Assembly (NCBI GenBank): GCA_963667455.2
Contig: CAXXFR010000026.1
Span: forward strand, 463,990 to 527,989
Direction of reading: 5' to 3'
Source of the DNA: Bin55 sp963667455
Lineage (GTDB): Bacteria; Pseudomonadota; Gammaproteobacteria; Pseudomonadales; Azotimanducaceae
Length of the DNA stretch: 64,000 bases
Below the pieces are notes generated by a model. That model was given only the letters and a program-made list of their open reading frames with translations. It was not told the DNA's origin and did not search any database. This document shows positions 16,933 through 25,765 of this stretch, piece by piece. Positions within the stretch are counted from its first letter, which is position 1. Every line of letters begins with the position of its first letter. The position numbers and the translations under genes were made by a program.

Positions 16933-18699
16933 TTGAGTTCGACCAATGTGAATAGCGCTACCCCAAATTTTGCTGCGAACTTAAAGCGCTTCTTCTCCAC
17001 ATTCTGGCCGTTTGTTCGACCCTATCGTTGGCACTTGACGTTTGCCTATCTCGCGACCGGGGTTGTGGCACTCGGATCCCTAGCACCGGGTTACATCATT
17101 TATGCCAGGCTCGATGAAGTGGTCGCCGATTTGGAGAGGCTCAGAGCCCTCGCTGATTTTGCGTTGTTGTTCATACTAGTTCTCGTAATTCGTGCTGTGA
17201 TCAACATCGCCGCCCAGTACACGATCGCTTGGGCCGGAGCCAACTACATGCGGAATCTTCGGATTAGCGTATTTGGGCGAGTCATGGATCGTGGAGATGA
17301 AGTGATCGACAAGGAGTCTAGCGGCGAATTGCAGACTCGCGTCATTGCTGACACTGCGGCACTGGGCAACTTCATAGGCGGATCGATACCCAGTCTTCTG
17401 AGCACAGTTATTGGTCTAATCGGGGGAGTGGGTAGTGCTGTTTTTGTCAGTCCTCGACTGACGCTGATTGCCGTCGGTGTAGCAGTCGTGATGACCATCC
17501 CAGTTCTCGCGTTTTCTCCCATTCTGCGACGCTTTGGAGAACGACTCCAGAAAGCCGAAGCTCAAGCTGGGAGACACGCGGGAGAGACGTTTAGGGCGCG
17601 AGACATCGTCTATGCTTTCAATCAGATGGTGCGGGAGTACGGAGTTTTTTCAACATTTACCAATGAAGTGAAGCGGTACTATCTTGCGCAAACTTTGCTA
17701 CAGCTTGTAATTTTTGGAACATTTTCGTTAATAGCTTTTTCAATCTTGATATTTGGCGCTACCTACGTGATCAACTTGATTGCCATCGGTCAAGTATCGG
17801 CAGGAACTGCACTATCTTTCGCTTACTTCGCTGTTATGATCATTGGTAGCGCTCAAGGAGTTGCTTCTCTAATTACGACATTCAACGTTGCACTTGGTCG
17901 TGCACAGAAGCTTATTGAGATTCTAGGATTGCCTGAACGTGCATCACCGGGTTCCAGCGAGACAACGCCCAGCGAATGCGAAATCGAACTTCGCAACATC
18001 TGCTTCACGTATCCAACGCGTACCGAGCAGACCCTGTCCGACATCAGTTTCACACTCCCAACTCGTTCGAAGATTGCAATTGTCGGGGTGTCGGGATCCG
18101 GAAAGTCAACGATTTTCAAGGTGCTCCTCAAGGTTATTGAACCTAGCGAGGGAACCATGTTTGCCGGCGGCAAACCATCCACAGACTTCAGTCCAGAGGA
18201 TTGGCGGTCGCACTTCGGTTTCGTACCCCAAGCTGAAATGCTCACTTCTGGAACCGTTGCAGAGAACATCGGATATGGACGTGCCGATGCTTCGCGAGCC
18301 GAAATCATCCAAGCTAGCCAGGTCGCGTTCGCTCACGAGTTCATTGAACATCTGCCTAGTGGTTACGACACAGATCTCGGCGAAGTTGGGGCTCGGCTAT
18401 CAGGCGGACAGAAGCAACGCATTAGCCTCGCCCGAGCGATCTTGATCAATCCTACCGTCTATCTGCTCGACGAAGCAACGAGTTCTCTTGATGCCGCTAG
18501 CGAACACGCAGTCGAACAAGCGCTGACCAAACTGCGTGAAACGGCAACTGTAGTTGTCATTGCCCATCGCATCGCCACTGTTCAGAACGCGGACCGCATC
18601 ATAGTGCTCGATGGCGGTCGCGTGGTCAATCAAGGCGAGCACCGAGCGTTGCTCGAGGACAGCCATTACGAACGACTGGTCAGCCAATACCGACAATGA
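16933..18699 (+). CDS. ABC exporter, fused membrane and ATPase domains
   Basis: This half-transporter is expected to dimerise and export a lipid-like or hydrophobic substrate. Residues 1 to about 320 contain six membrane segments (ABC_membrane type). The nucleotide-binding domain follows, with Walker A 'GVSGSGKST' near residue 385, signature 'LSGGQKQR' near 489, Walker B 'VYLLDEAT' near 509, and 'IAHRIATV'. The first usable start is TTG 16933; GTG at codon 6 is an alternative. MsbA-like organisation is visible, but the substrate is unknown. No partner gene is adjacent. Confidence 0.88.
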   Translation: MSSTNVNSATPNFAANLKRFFSTFWPFVRPYRWHLTFAYLATGVVALGSLAPGYIIYARLDEVVADLERLRALADFALLFILVLVIRAVINIAAQYTIAWAGANYMRNLRISVFGRVMDRGDEVIDKESSGELQTRVIADTAALGNFIGGSIPSLLSTVIGLIGGVGSAVFVSPRLTLIAVGVAVVMTIPVLAFSPILRRFGERLQKAEAQAGRHAGETFRARDIVYAFNQMVREYGVFSTFTNEVKRYYLAQTLLQLVIFGTFSLIAFSILIFGATYVINLIAIGQVSAGTALSFAYFAVMIIGSAQGVASLITTFNVALGRAQKLIEILGLPERASPGSSETTPSECEIELRNICFTYPTRTEQTLSDISFTLPTRSKIAIVGVSGSGKSTIFKVLLKVIEPSEGTMFAGGKPSTDFSPEDWRSHFGFVPQAEMLTSGTVAENIGYGRADASRAEIIQASQVAFAHEFIEHLPSGYDTDLGEVGARLSGGQKQRISLARAILINPTVYLLDEATSSLDAASEHAVEQALTKLRETATVVVIAHRIATVQNADRIIVLDGGRVVNQGEHRALLEDSHYERLVSQYRQ

Positions 18700-18760
18700 C
18701 CACTTGAGACCATAAAGAGAACTAACTGTCAGTGATCTGATTGAACGTGGAGACAAGAGA

Positions 18761-19738
18761 ATGATGCGAACAGGTGCCTTCACAGGCTTCGAGGTTGAGT
18801 TGCGAGACCCCGGTATCGCTTGGATCAAGTTCAACACACCCGAACGGCTGAATGGGCTTACCCAGCCCATTAAGAGAGATCTAGTCGAAACGATAATCCA
18901 GGCACAAATGGACAACTCGGTCCGAGTATTGGTGTTTACGGGTGAAGGCAGAGCATTCTGCGCGGGCGACGACATCTCCGGACAACGCAAGCCGCTCGGA
19001 GGCGAACCGTTGGTGCCTCCGATACCGCCCGGCCACGATAGTGACATTGGAACCTACGAAGGACTTCGCCATCTGTCTCAAAGGTTGAATGTAGCTGTAC
19101 GGAACTGCGACAAGATTTGCATTGCAGCTGTCAATGGTGTTGCAGTGCAGACCGGATTGTCGCTAGCACTCGCATGCGACTTTCGCATTGCCGCTGACGG
19201 TGCTCGAATGGGTAGTGCAACGTTGCGATTTGGACTATTGCCTGACGAAGGCGGTCAATACCTGCTCGTGCAAATGATGGGAATTGCAAAGACACTCGAC
19301 TTTCTCATGCACAAACGCATAGTCCGAGCCGAGGAGGCGCTGGAATTAGGTCTTGTACACGAGGTTGTGCCGCTCGTGCAACTAGAGGCTCGAGTTATGG
19401 CGATGGCGACAGACTTCGCGAACGGACCTCAGGTCGCCATTCGCATGTTGAAGCGGTCGGTGTACAACGCCTACGAATTGTCGTGGGAACAATCGCTCGA
19501 TGAAATTGCCGCCAAAACGGCAGTCACGGACCACCATCCCGACGCTCGCGAGGGAGGCACGGCGTTTAGAGAGAAGCGCAACCCTCAATTCAATGCATGG
19601 CTGGAGCGGCAGAACGTAGGCTCGCTTCGTTTTCGACAAGCCTACGAAAGATTGTTGGCCGAAGCTTCGCGACTCGGCCTCGACACATCAGCTGTGAAAG
19701 CTTTGCGGGATGCCTACGCCGAGCAGCTGGAAGACTGA
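18761..19738 (+). CDS. Enoyl-CoA hydratase/isomerase family protein
   Basis: This is a crotonase-fold protein acting on an acyl-CoA, probably hydration of an enoyl-CoA in beta-oxidation or a related pathway. The 325-residue product has the oxyanion-hole segments 'GRAFCAGDDISG' and 'AAVNGVAVQTGLSLALACDFRIA'. Downstream 'LRFGLLPDEGG' places an acidic residue in the usual catalytic region. It is longer than the typical 260 residues because of a C-terminal extension of about 50. GGAG lies about nine bases before ATG 18761; ATG at 18764 is also possible. Confidence 0.85.
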   Translation: MMRTGAFTGFEVELRDPGIAWIKFNTPERLNGLTQPIKRDLVETIIQAQMDNSVRVLVFTGEGRAFCAGDDISGQRKPLGGEPLVPPIPPGHDSDIGTYEGLRHLSQRLNVAVRNCDKICIAAVNGVAVQTGLSLALACDFRIAADGARMGSATLRFGLLPDEGGQYLLVQMMGIAKTLDFLMHKRIVRAEEALELGLVHEVVPLVQLEARVMAMATDFANGPQVAIRMLKRSVYNAYELSWEQSLDEIAAKTAVTDHHPDAREGGTAFREKRNPQFNAWLERQNVGSLRFRQAYERLLAEASRLGLDTSAVKALRDAYAEQLED

Positions 19739-19749
19739 ATAAGGCTGGA

Positions 19750-19774
19750 GGGAGCGGTTGCGCTTACCGCTCCC
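19750..19774. terminator. Hairpin between convergent genes, terminator-like
   Basis: GGGAGCGGT (19750-19758) and ACCGCTCCC (19766-19774) form a perfect 9-bp stem with a 7-base loop, between the stops of the enoyl-CoA hydratase and the convergent glutamine synthetase. No T tract follows on either strand, so intrinsic termination is uncertain. Confidence 0.4.
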
Positions 19775-19796
19775 CCCGAAACTTAGAAATGAACTT

Positions 19797-20807
19797 CTAG
19801 GCTAATGCTTCCTTGGTGGTCTTAATGATGACCGCCGCAACCTTGTAGGGATCAGCATTGGAGGCTGGCCGACGATCTTCTAGTCGTCCCTTCCAGCCTT
19901 CTTCGACCGTCGCCACCGGGATTCGGATGGATGCGCCTCGGTCGTACAAACCGTACGAAAATTCATCGATGGCCTGAGTTTCGTGCAATCCTGTGAGTCT
20001 CTGGTCGTTGTCGGCTCCATAGACATCGATGTGGCGGGAGATTTCCTTGCTGAACTGTTCGCAAATCTTGTAGAACAGAGCTTCCTCTCCGTTTTCGCGC
20101 ATTGCTGAGTTGGAGAAGTTCGCATGCATGCCCGAACCGTTCCAATCGGTGTCTCCGAGCGGCTTGGGATGCCAGTTGATAGCGTAGCCAAACTCTTCGG
20201 CATTGCGTTCGGCAAGATACCGAGCGATCCAGGTTTCGTCTCCGGCTCTCTTGGCTCCTTTGGAGAAGACTTGAAACTCCCACTGCCCGGCTGCCACTTC
20301 GGCGTTGATTCCTTCGACGTTGATGCCGGCGGCGAGGCATTGGTCCAGATGCTGGTCGATGCAGTCGCGTCCGAAGTTGTTCAGTGCGCCGACGGAGCAG
20401 TAGTACGGACCTTGCGCTCGCGGAAAACCACCAATGGGAAAACCTGGAGGGAGATCCGTTTCGGGGTCCCACAGGAAGTATTCCTGTTCGTAGCCAAACC
20501 AGAAATCGTTGTCGTCGTCATCGATTTGGGCTCTTCCGTTGGACACATGTGGAGTGCCGTCGGGATTGAGAACCTCGTTCATTACGAGAAAACCGTTCTT
20601 ATTGGCAGGGTCGGGGAAGATGGAGACAGGCTTGAGCACTAGGTCTGACGTGCTGCCGTCGGCCTGGGCTGTGGAGCTGCCATCGAAAGCCCACAACGGG
20701 CAAGATTCGAGGGCTCCGTCAAAGTCTGTCTCAACGCGTGTCTTGCTGCGTAGGCTCTGAGTGGGCACATAGCCATCAAGCCAAATGTACTCAAGCTTGG
20801 ATTTCAT
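19797..20807 (-). CDS. Type II (eukaryote-type) glutamine synthetase
   Basis: The enzyme makes glutamine from glutamate, ammonia and ATP. At 336 residues it is far shorter than the roughly 470-residue GSI (GlnA) of most gammaproteobacteria. It matches GSII, found in eukaryotes and some bacteria such as rhizobia and streptomycetes. Diagnostic segments are 'WAFDGSST', 'WFGYEQEYFLW', 'GPYYCSVG' and the C-terminal 'RIPVATVEEGWKGRLEDRRP'. No GSI adenylylation loop is present. A large nested inverted repeat lies upstream of the start (20861-20916). Whether a GSI also exists lies outside this window. Confidence 0.93.
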   Translation of the reverse strand: MKSKLEYIWLDGYVPTQSLRSKTRVETDFDGALESCPLWAFDGSSTAQADGSTSDLVLKPVSIFPDPANKNGFLVMNEVLNPDGTPHVSNGRAQIDDDDNDFWFGYEQEYFLWDPETDLPPGFPIGGFPRAQGPYYCSVGALNNFGRDCIDQHLDQCLAAGINVEGINAEVAAGQWEFQVFSKGAKRAGDETWIARYLAERNAEEFGYAINWHPKPLGDTDWNGSGMHANFSNSAMRENGEEALFYKICEQFSKEISRHIDVYGADNDQRLTGLHETQAIDEFSYGLYDRGASIRIPVATVEEGWKGRLEDRRPASNADPYKVAAVIIKTTKEALA

Positions 20808-20860
20808 ACTTGATCAATCTCCTATAGCGGTTCGATTCGAGAGGGGAGTCAGGTTGTTTC

Positions 20861-20916
20861 TTGATCGCGTCGTGACGCGCAAGCGTTGCTTGAGTGGATA
20901 GCGTCACGAGGATCAA
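20861..20916. repeat. Nested inverted repeat upstream of the GSII gene
   Basis: The outer arms TTGATC-GCG-TCGTGACGC (20861-20878) and GCGTCACGA-G-GATCAA (20901-20916) pair over 15 bp with a small 3/1 internal loop. Inside lies a second hairpin, CAAGC (20880-20884) with GCTTG (20888-20892). No T tract follows on the minus strand, so it looks more like a leader structure or operator for glutamine synthetase than a terminator of the upstream serine-hydrolase gene. The function is inferred. Confidence 0.55.
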
Positions 20917-21015
20917 AGCGCGCAAATGATACCCAAAATCACATTGCGCACGGAGAAAATCGACGGGGTAACAGAAACCAGCGTTTGACCTCTATCGATC
21001 AAGTGTAAGTGCTTG

Positions 21016-22191
21016 TTAGTCAACCAATGACTGGTAAACGAGCGTTTTTAACTCGCGACGAATGGGCCATGCCGAAGAGGGAAGCAATTGAGTCATAAAG
21101 ACAACGGTGAGTTCCTCGACGGGATCGATCCAGAAGTAGGTGCTAGCAGCTCCTCCCCATGCATAGTCGCCCACCGAATCCAGAATGGAAGCGGCTGCAG
21201 GGTCGATTACCACCGAAAACCCCAGACCAAATCCAACACCTGCAAAGCTCGTTTCAGAAAAGACGGCTTGACCCATGGCAGCCAGGTCCACATTGCCGGG
21301 AAGATGATTCGACGACATGCATTCAACCGTTTTGCGGCCAAGGATTCGAACTCCCCCGAACTCGCCGTTGTTGAGGAGCATTTGCGCAAACCGTTGGTAC
21401 TCGTCGATGGTTGACACCATTCCTCCGCCACCGGACAAGAACGCAGGGCGTTTGAGGTAGCGCGAGTTCTCTGCGGCATCTTGGAGTTGGAATCCGTTCG
21501 GTGTGTGCTGATAGCACGCTCCGAGCCGGTCGACACAGTTTTCTCTAACGTGGAATCCAGTGTCGGTCAGACCTAGAGGAGCGCAAATTTCCTCCTCGAT
21601 GAAGACATCAAGGTCGCATTCGCCAAAGAGTTGAACCAGATAACCGCAGACATCGGTTGCGTAGCTGTATCGCCAGCGAGAGCCCGGCTCGTAGACAAGT
21701 GGAACATCGGACAACTGCTCCACCATGGAATCCAACGACTTTCCTCCAACTTGACGTTCGCGATAGAGAACATCAACAGGATGGTCGCTCATGAATCCGT
21801 AGGACAGACCCGATGTATGAGTGAGCAGATGCTTGATCGTCACCGGAACCTGAGCGGGCACTGTTTGCATCGCGTCTTTGGATCCGGACTGATAGATCTG
21901 CAAGTCTTTCCAGCTAGGTATGAACTTGGATACCGGGTCGTCCAACTGAAACTTGCCCTGCTCGTACAGGATCATCAAAGCAACACTCGTCACAGGTTTC
22001 GACATGGAATAGATGCGGAAGACCGTGTCTCTTGCGACAGCAACGTCGTTTTCGACATCGCTGCGACCGGTCGAATGAAAGTACGTTTCTCGACCTCTGC
22101 GGTTGATGAGACAGAGGGCGCAGGGGATTCTTCCGCTCTCGACGTAGAAGTCGAGGTGGCGACCTATGCGTTGAAGACGATCATCCGACAT
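21016..22191 (-). CDS. Beta-lactamase-family serine hydrolase (class C/esterase type)
   Basis: This protein belongs to the beta-lactamase/transpeptidase-like fold group, which includes esterases and D-aminopeptidases as well as AmpC. It carries the catalytic SxxK as 'SMSK' and the tyrosine motif as 'YSYATDVCGYLV'. The overall layout ('LLTHTSGLSYG', 'GGGGMVSTIDEYQRF') is that of family VIII esterase-like hydrolases. ATG 22191 gives 391 residues; GTG 22203 is an alternative with GGGAG upstream. No clear signal peptide is seen, which favours a cytoplasmic esterase over a secreted beta-lactamase. Substrate unknown. Confidence 0.82.
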   Translation of the reverse strand: MSDDRLQRIGRHLDFYVESGRIPCALCLINRRGRETYFHSTGRSDVENDVAVARDTVFRIYSMSKPVTSVALMILYEQGKFQLDDPVSKFIPSWKDLQIYQSGSKDAMQTVPAQVPVTIKHLLTHTSGLSYGFMSDHPVDVLYRERQVGGKSLDSMVEQLSDVPLVYEPGSRWRYSYATDVCGYLVQLFGECDLDVFIEEEICAPLGLTDTGFHVRENCVDRLGACYQHTPNGFQLQDAAENSRYLKRPAFLSGGGGMVSTIDEYQRFAQMLLNNGEFGGVRILGRKTVECMSSNHLPGNVDLAAMGQAVFSETSFAGVGFGLGFSVVIDPAAASILDSVGDYAWGGAASTYFWIDPVEELTVVFMTQLLPSSAWPIRRELKTLVYQSLVD

Positions 22192-22549
22192 TCCTTGAAT
22201 CACTAGTTCTCGCTCCCGGTGTGAGTGGCTCGTAAGGCTCGCACGATTATGCAAGAAGGTGGAATGTACGAGTCAAGTGAAGCCCGATGTGGACGCGGTC
22301 GATCTTGTCTTTTGGTGAGATGCGTTCCTTGCCGCTCACGGCGTGCAGTAATTCACCTGGATGGTAAAGCAGTCAGTCAGTGCGTGGACAACTTGCTATT
22401 GGACTGCTAGCGCGACGTAAAGTGGGGGGAACCCATTGTCAGGACGCCGGTGTTCAGCTACGGCGAAGAGATCCTTCAGTATTGAGCTTCGTAGCCGAGC
22501 TGATCGAAACTAGCTCAGCAATTACCGCTAGTGTCGAAGGATCAGCGAC

Positions 22550-23236
22550 TCAGTCTTCTTCGTAAGGGCCCAAATGTTCGGCGTGGCAGACTTGTGCATC
22601 AGAAGGCGCATTTCCATAGGTGTCAAGAAGCTTCGTTGCGATGTACAGATGAGCGCGGGCGTTCGCCCTGGTAACTTCTGAATCTGATGAATCCTTCTCA
22701 ATGTTGTCAATCTTGTCCACCCAATCCCGAAATATAAGCTTAAATCTTGCAACCGCCCTTTGATCAGACCTGTCCAAGCACTCTCCGTATGCTGCCAGTT
22801 CTTCCGGATGTGTATCGGACCAGACCAACGAATATGCGTCGAAGAATATGTCGTGCCACTTCTTTGTCTGCTCGAGACCTACAAAGTGATCGATCAATGC
22901 TGTTCCCACCAATCCAAAGATCATCCTCACAGTAGCTTGTGACTCTGGAGAAACGTTGGACTCGTACTCTTCGATTCGGTCTATGAGTTTGTCGTACTCT
23001 TCGGTCTCCATGCCCAACGCGCTCAGTGTGGGCTGGGCGACAGTTCGTAGCTTGTCTAGCCCATCCATTGAATCCCAGCCAGCCGAAGTGACAATCAAAT
23101 GTAGATCTGGCAGAGCCTTCTCGACATAGGCAAGATAAACCTCGTTCCGCCATTGGTTGGGAGACTCGTCGACCAGAGCTTCCTCGCCCTGATCAGACGA
23201 TGTTGGTATGCACAGCAACACAGGCGCTGCTGGCAA
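22550..23236 (-). CDS. Hypothetical acidic protein, start uncertain
   Basis: I do not recognise this protein. The frame is open from 23236 (TTG) and encodes up to 228 residues. It is acidic and probably helical, with clustered aromatic residues in the middle ('FFDAYSLVWSDTH') and ending 'EHLGPYEED'. It has no clear membrane span. An ATG at 23258 in another frame opens an Arg-rich, signal-like stretch, so a frameshift or a later start (for example the GTG at the codon beginning 'VDESPNQW') is possible. It lies between ArfB and the serine hydrolase on the same strand, with gaps of about 170 and 300 bases. The 22204-22549 gap shows nothing recognisable. Confidence 0.45.
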   Translation of the reverse strand: MPAAPVLLCIPTSSDQGEEALVDESPNQWRNEVYLAYVEKALPDLHLIVTSAGWDSMDGLDKLRTVAQPTLSALGMETEEYDKLIDRIEEYESNVSPESQATVRMIFGLVGTALIDHFVGLEQTKKWHDIFFDAYSLVWSDTHPEELAAYGECLDRSDQRAVARFKLIFRDWVDKIDNIEKDSSDSEVTRANARAHLYIATKLLDTYGNAPSDAQVCHAEHLGPYEED

Positions 23237-23410
23237 TCATGCGGATACGATTTCTCATACAAAGCTCCAACGGTTTCACTGACTATTCGATTGAAGTGTA
23301 TTACACATTGCCTAGACCAGAAGGTGGGGAAGCCGCACGATAGTGAAATCGATGTTCTTCTACCACACCGCTGAATCAAGACACCGCTCAAGAGGGCGGG
23401 ATGTACGGAG

Positions 23411-23836
23411 TTAGTCAAAGTCTGAGTTAGCCGACCGTCGGTTTTGTTTCTTCACGGAACGTCGTCGCTTGTCCTCTAGGCGAGCGCGTTTCGACGCTCT
23501 GGTGGGTCGAGTGGCGATGCGCGGCTTGGGCTTGCTTTTTGCTTCCTTGAGTAGGTTCGCCAAACGATCCAACGCATCTTGGCGATTTCGCTCTTGAGAG
23601 CGATGCTGCCTTGCCTGGACAACGAGCTCGTCTTGGTTGTTGATTCGGTTGCGGGCGATGTCCCTTAGCCGGTCCGCCACGGCTGTATCCAATTGAGCAG
23701 ACGCAATGTTGAATCTCAATTCAACAGCGGTCGAAACCTTGTTGACGTTCTGCCCGCCTGGTCCCGAGGACAGGTGGAATTTCCACGACAGTGCTTGTTC
23801 GGGGATCTCGAAGGATCCTAGTCGGATAGATGACAT
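23411..23836 (-). CDS. arfB: Alternative ribosome-rescue factor ArfB
   Basis: ArfB (YaeJ) is a class-I release-factor-like peptidyl-tRNA hydrolase that frees ribosomes stalled on truncated mRNA. The 141-residue protein contains the catalytic GGQ in 'SSGPGGQNVNKVSTAVELRF'. It has a strongly basic C-terminal tail ('KRARLEDKRRRSVKKQNRR') that in the family threads into the empty mRNA channel. The length matches ArfB and is too short for RF1 or RF2. It appears monocistronic and is divergent from the carboxyltransferase gene. Confidence 0.95.
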   Translation of the reverse strand: MSSIRLGSFEIPEQALSWKFHLSSGPGGQNVNKVSTAVELRFNIASAQLDTAVADRLRDIARNRINNQDELVVQARQHRSQERNRQDALDRLANLLKEAKSKPKPRIATRPTRASKRARLEDKRRRSVKKQNRRSANSDFD

Positions 23837-24006
23837 TTACGGAGACTCAATGATGCAAATAGTAGTTGTGTGAGAGAAGAACAGTTGCCGATTCAGCAAT
23901 ACGGGGAAGATAAGGCTCTGCGTACCATTAGCATAAAGCGACAGTGCCCTTAATGCGAAAGCACTCCGGCTTTGAACTTGGATTGATAATCAGCGGAACA
24001 GTTGCA

Positions 24007-25557
24007 ATGAGTTGGGAAAAGGAAGTTGGAGAAATCTCGCACCGACGCGAACTGCGGAGCCGGATGGGTGGGCCCGAAGGCATCGAGCGCCAGCATAAGC
24101 GAGGCAAGCTAACCGTAAGGGAACGAATCGACGCCTTTGTAGATCAAGGCGGATTCGAGGAGTTCGGTTCGCTGGCTGGCGCGGCTCGCTATGGCAAGGA
24201 CAACGAACTGGTCTCGTTCATGCCTCGAGGTGTAGTCGAAGGCATGGCGATGATCGACGGCCGGAAGACCGTGGTCACGGCCGGAGACTTCACCGTCCGC
24301 GGAGGCTCGGGCGGTGGAGGGATGGGAGGCGAACTGCAGTCCAACGAACGTGCTCGCGAATGGATGGTGCCATTCATCCGTCTGCTCGATGCCGCTGGAG
24401 GTAGCGTTCGAAGTTTTCAGGAGTTGGGCCGAACATACTTGCCCGACGGCAACCATGGCTCGACTATCGACGTTGACTTGCTCTCGATCGTTCCCGTAGT
24501 CTCCGCAGTCATGGGCTCGGTAGCCGGTTTACCGGCAGTCAATGCCTGTCTCGCCCACTTTAATGTGATGGTCAAGGACACGACTCAGCTGTTTCCTGGC
24601 GGACCACCCGTCGTTAAGGCTGCGTTGGGCTACGACATTACCAAGGAGGATCTTGGTGGGCCTCACATACATACCCGGATTAGCGGGTCGGTGGACAATT
24701 TGGCCGAATCGGAGGAAGATGCGTTTTCTCAGATTCGGAAGTTTCTGAGCTACCTACCATCCAACGTTCTCGAGATGGCTCCGAGCGTGCCTTGCGACGA
24801 CCCCATGGATCGTGCAGACGAGTCTCTACTGAACATGATTCCTCGGGACCGAAGAAAGATCTACAGCCCACATGCCCTGATCCAAGCTGTACTCGACGAA
24901 GGCTCGTTCTTCGAGATCTCACCGCGATATGGACGAGCGCGGGTGGTTGGCCTAGGTCGGTTAGGAGGTTATCCGATCGGCGTGATGTGCAACAACCCGA
25001 AATTCAGCGGCGGTGCAACTGACGTTGCCGCTGGAAACAAGGTAATCCGTCTCTTGGAATTGTGCGACCTCTTTCACTTGCCGCTCGTCAGCTTCGCGGA
25101 CGAGCCCGGGTTCATGGTGGGCTTGGAGTCCGAAAAAGCAGGAATCGAGCGCGCTGGAGCAGCGCTTGTGGCGGCAACCTGCAGAAGTCGAATGCCGTGG
25201 CTCACCATCGTTACCGGTCGTCTCTACGGAGTGGCGGGACAATGCCACCATCGTCCCACAGGAATGTTTCGTCGCTATGCCTGGCCATCTGCGACCTGGG
25301 GTTCCATGCACATCACGGGCGGCGCATCAGCCGCGTACCGAAGGGAAATCGAGTCAGCTGATGATCCCGAGGCTAAGCTGAAGGAGATTGAAGGTCGCTT
25401 GAACGCGATTGCATCGCCCTTCCGAACTGCAGAAGCCACCGGGCAGGACATCATCGATCCTCGTGAAACACGTGCCTACGCAATCGAGTTCATACGGGAT
25501 GCACAACGCATTCTGAAGACGCAACTGGGACTTCCGCCCCGTCCCTACCGTCTCTAG
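24007..25557 (+). CDS. Acyl-CoA carboxylase beta subunit (carboxyltransferase)
   Basis: This is the carboxyltransferase component of a biotin-dependent acyl-CoA carboxylase (propionyl-, methylcrotonyl- or geranyl-CoA type). It transfers CO2 from carboxybiotin to an acyl-CoA. ATG 24007 gives 516 residues starting 'MSWEKEVGEIS'; GTG 23944 is further upstream in frame. Crotonase-fold halves are visible in 'TVVTAGDFTVRGGSGG' and 'NNPKFSGGATDVAAGNKV', and 'FADEPGFMVGLE' matches the second oxyanion region. No alpha (biotin) subunit lies beside it. The nearest biotin carboxylase is at 63001, about 37 kb away, and need not be its partner. Confidence 0.85.
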   Translation: MSWEKEVGEISHRRELRSRMGGPEGIERQHKRGKLTVRERIDAFVDQGGFEEFGSLAGAARYGKDNELVSFMPRGVVEGMAMIDGRKTVVTAGDFTVRGGSGGGGMGGELQSNERAREWMVPFIRLLDAAGGSVRSFQELGRTYLPDGNHGSTIDVDLLSIVPVVSAVMGSVAGLPAVNACLAHFNVMVKDTTQLFPGGPPVVKAALGYDITKEDLGGPHIHTRISGSVDNLAESEEDAFSQIRKFLSYLPSNVLEMAPSVPCDDPMDRADESLLNMIPRDRRKIYSPHALIQAVLDEGSFFEISPRYGRARVVGLGRLGGYPIGVMCNNPKFSGGATDVAAGNKVIRLLELCDLFHLPLVSFADEPGFMVGLESEKAGIERAGAALVAATCRSRMPWLTIVTGRLYGVAGQCHHRPTGMFRRYAWPSATWGSMHITGGASAAYRREIESADDPEAKLKEIEGRLNAIASPFRTAEATGQDIIDPRETRAYAIEFIRDAQRILKTQLGLPPRPYRL

Positions 25558-25765
25558 TTGGGTTCGCTTGGCGAGGTCGCGAACTAGCGGCGAGAACGTC
25601 TCCCTTGATGTGTGCTCGAGAGCCTTTTCGAGTGGCAAGCTACGAAATGTCAAAGATTGGAGCAATCCGGGTCTGGATTGTTGTACGCTTAGTCGAGTAG
25701 GGTTGCGTTCGATTGAACAACCTCTTGAGGCTCATCGGACGCTCAAAAAAGGGAGATAAACAAAG

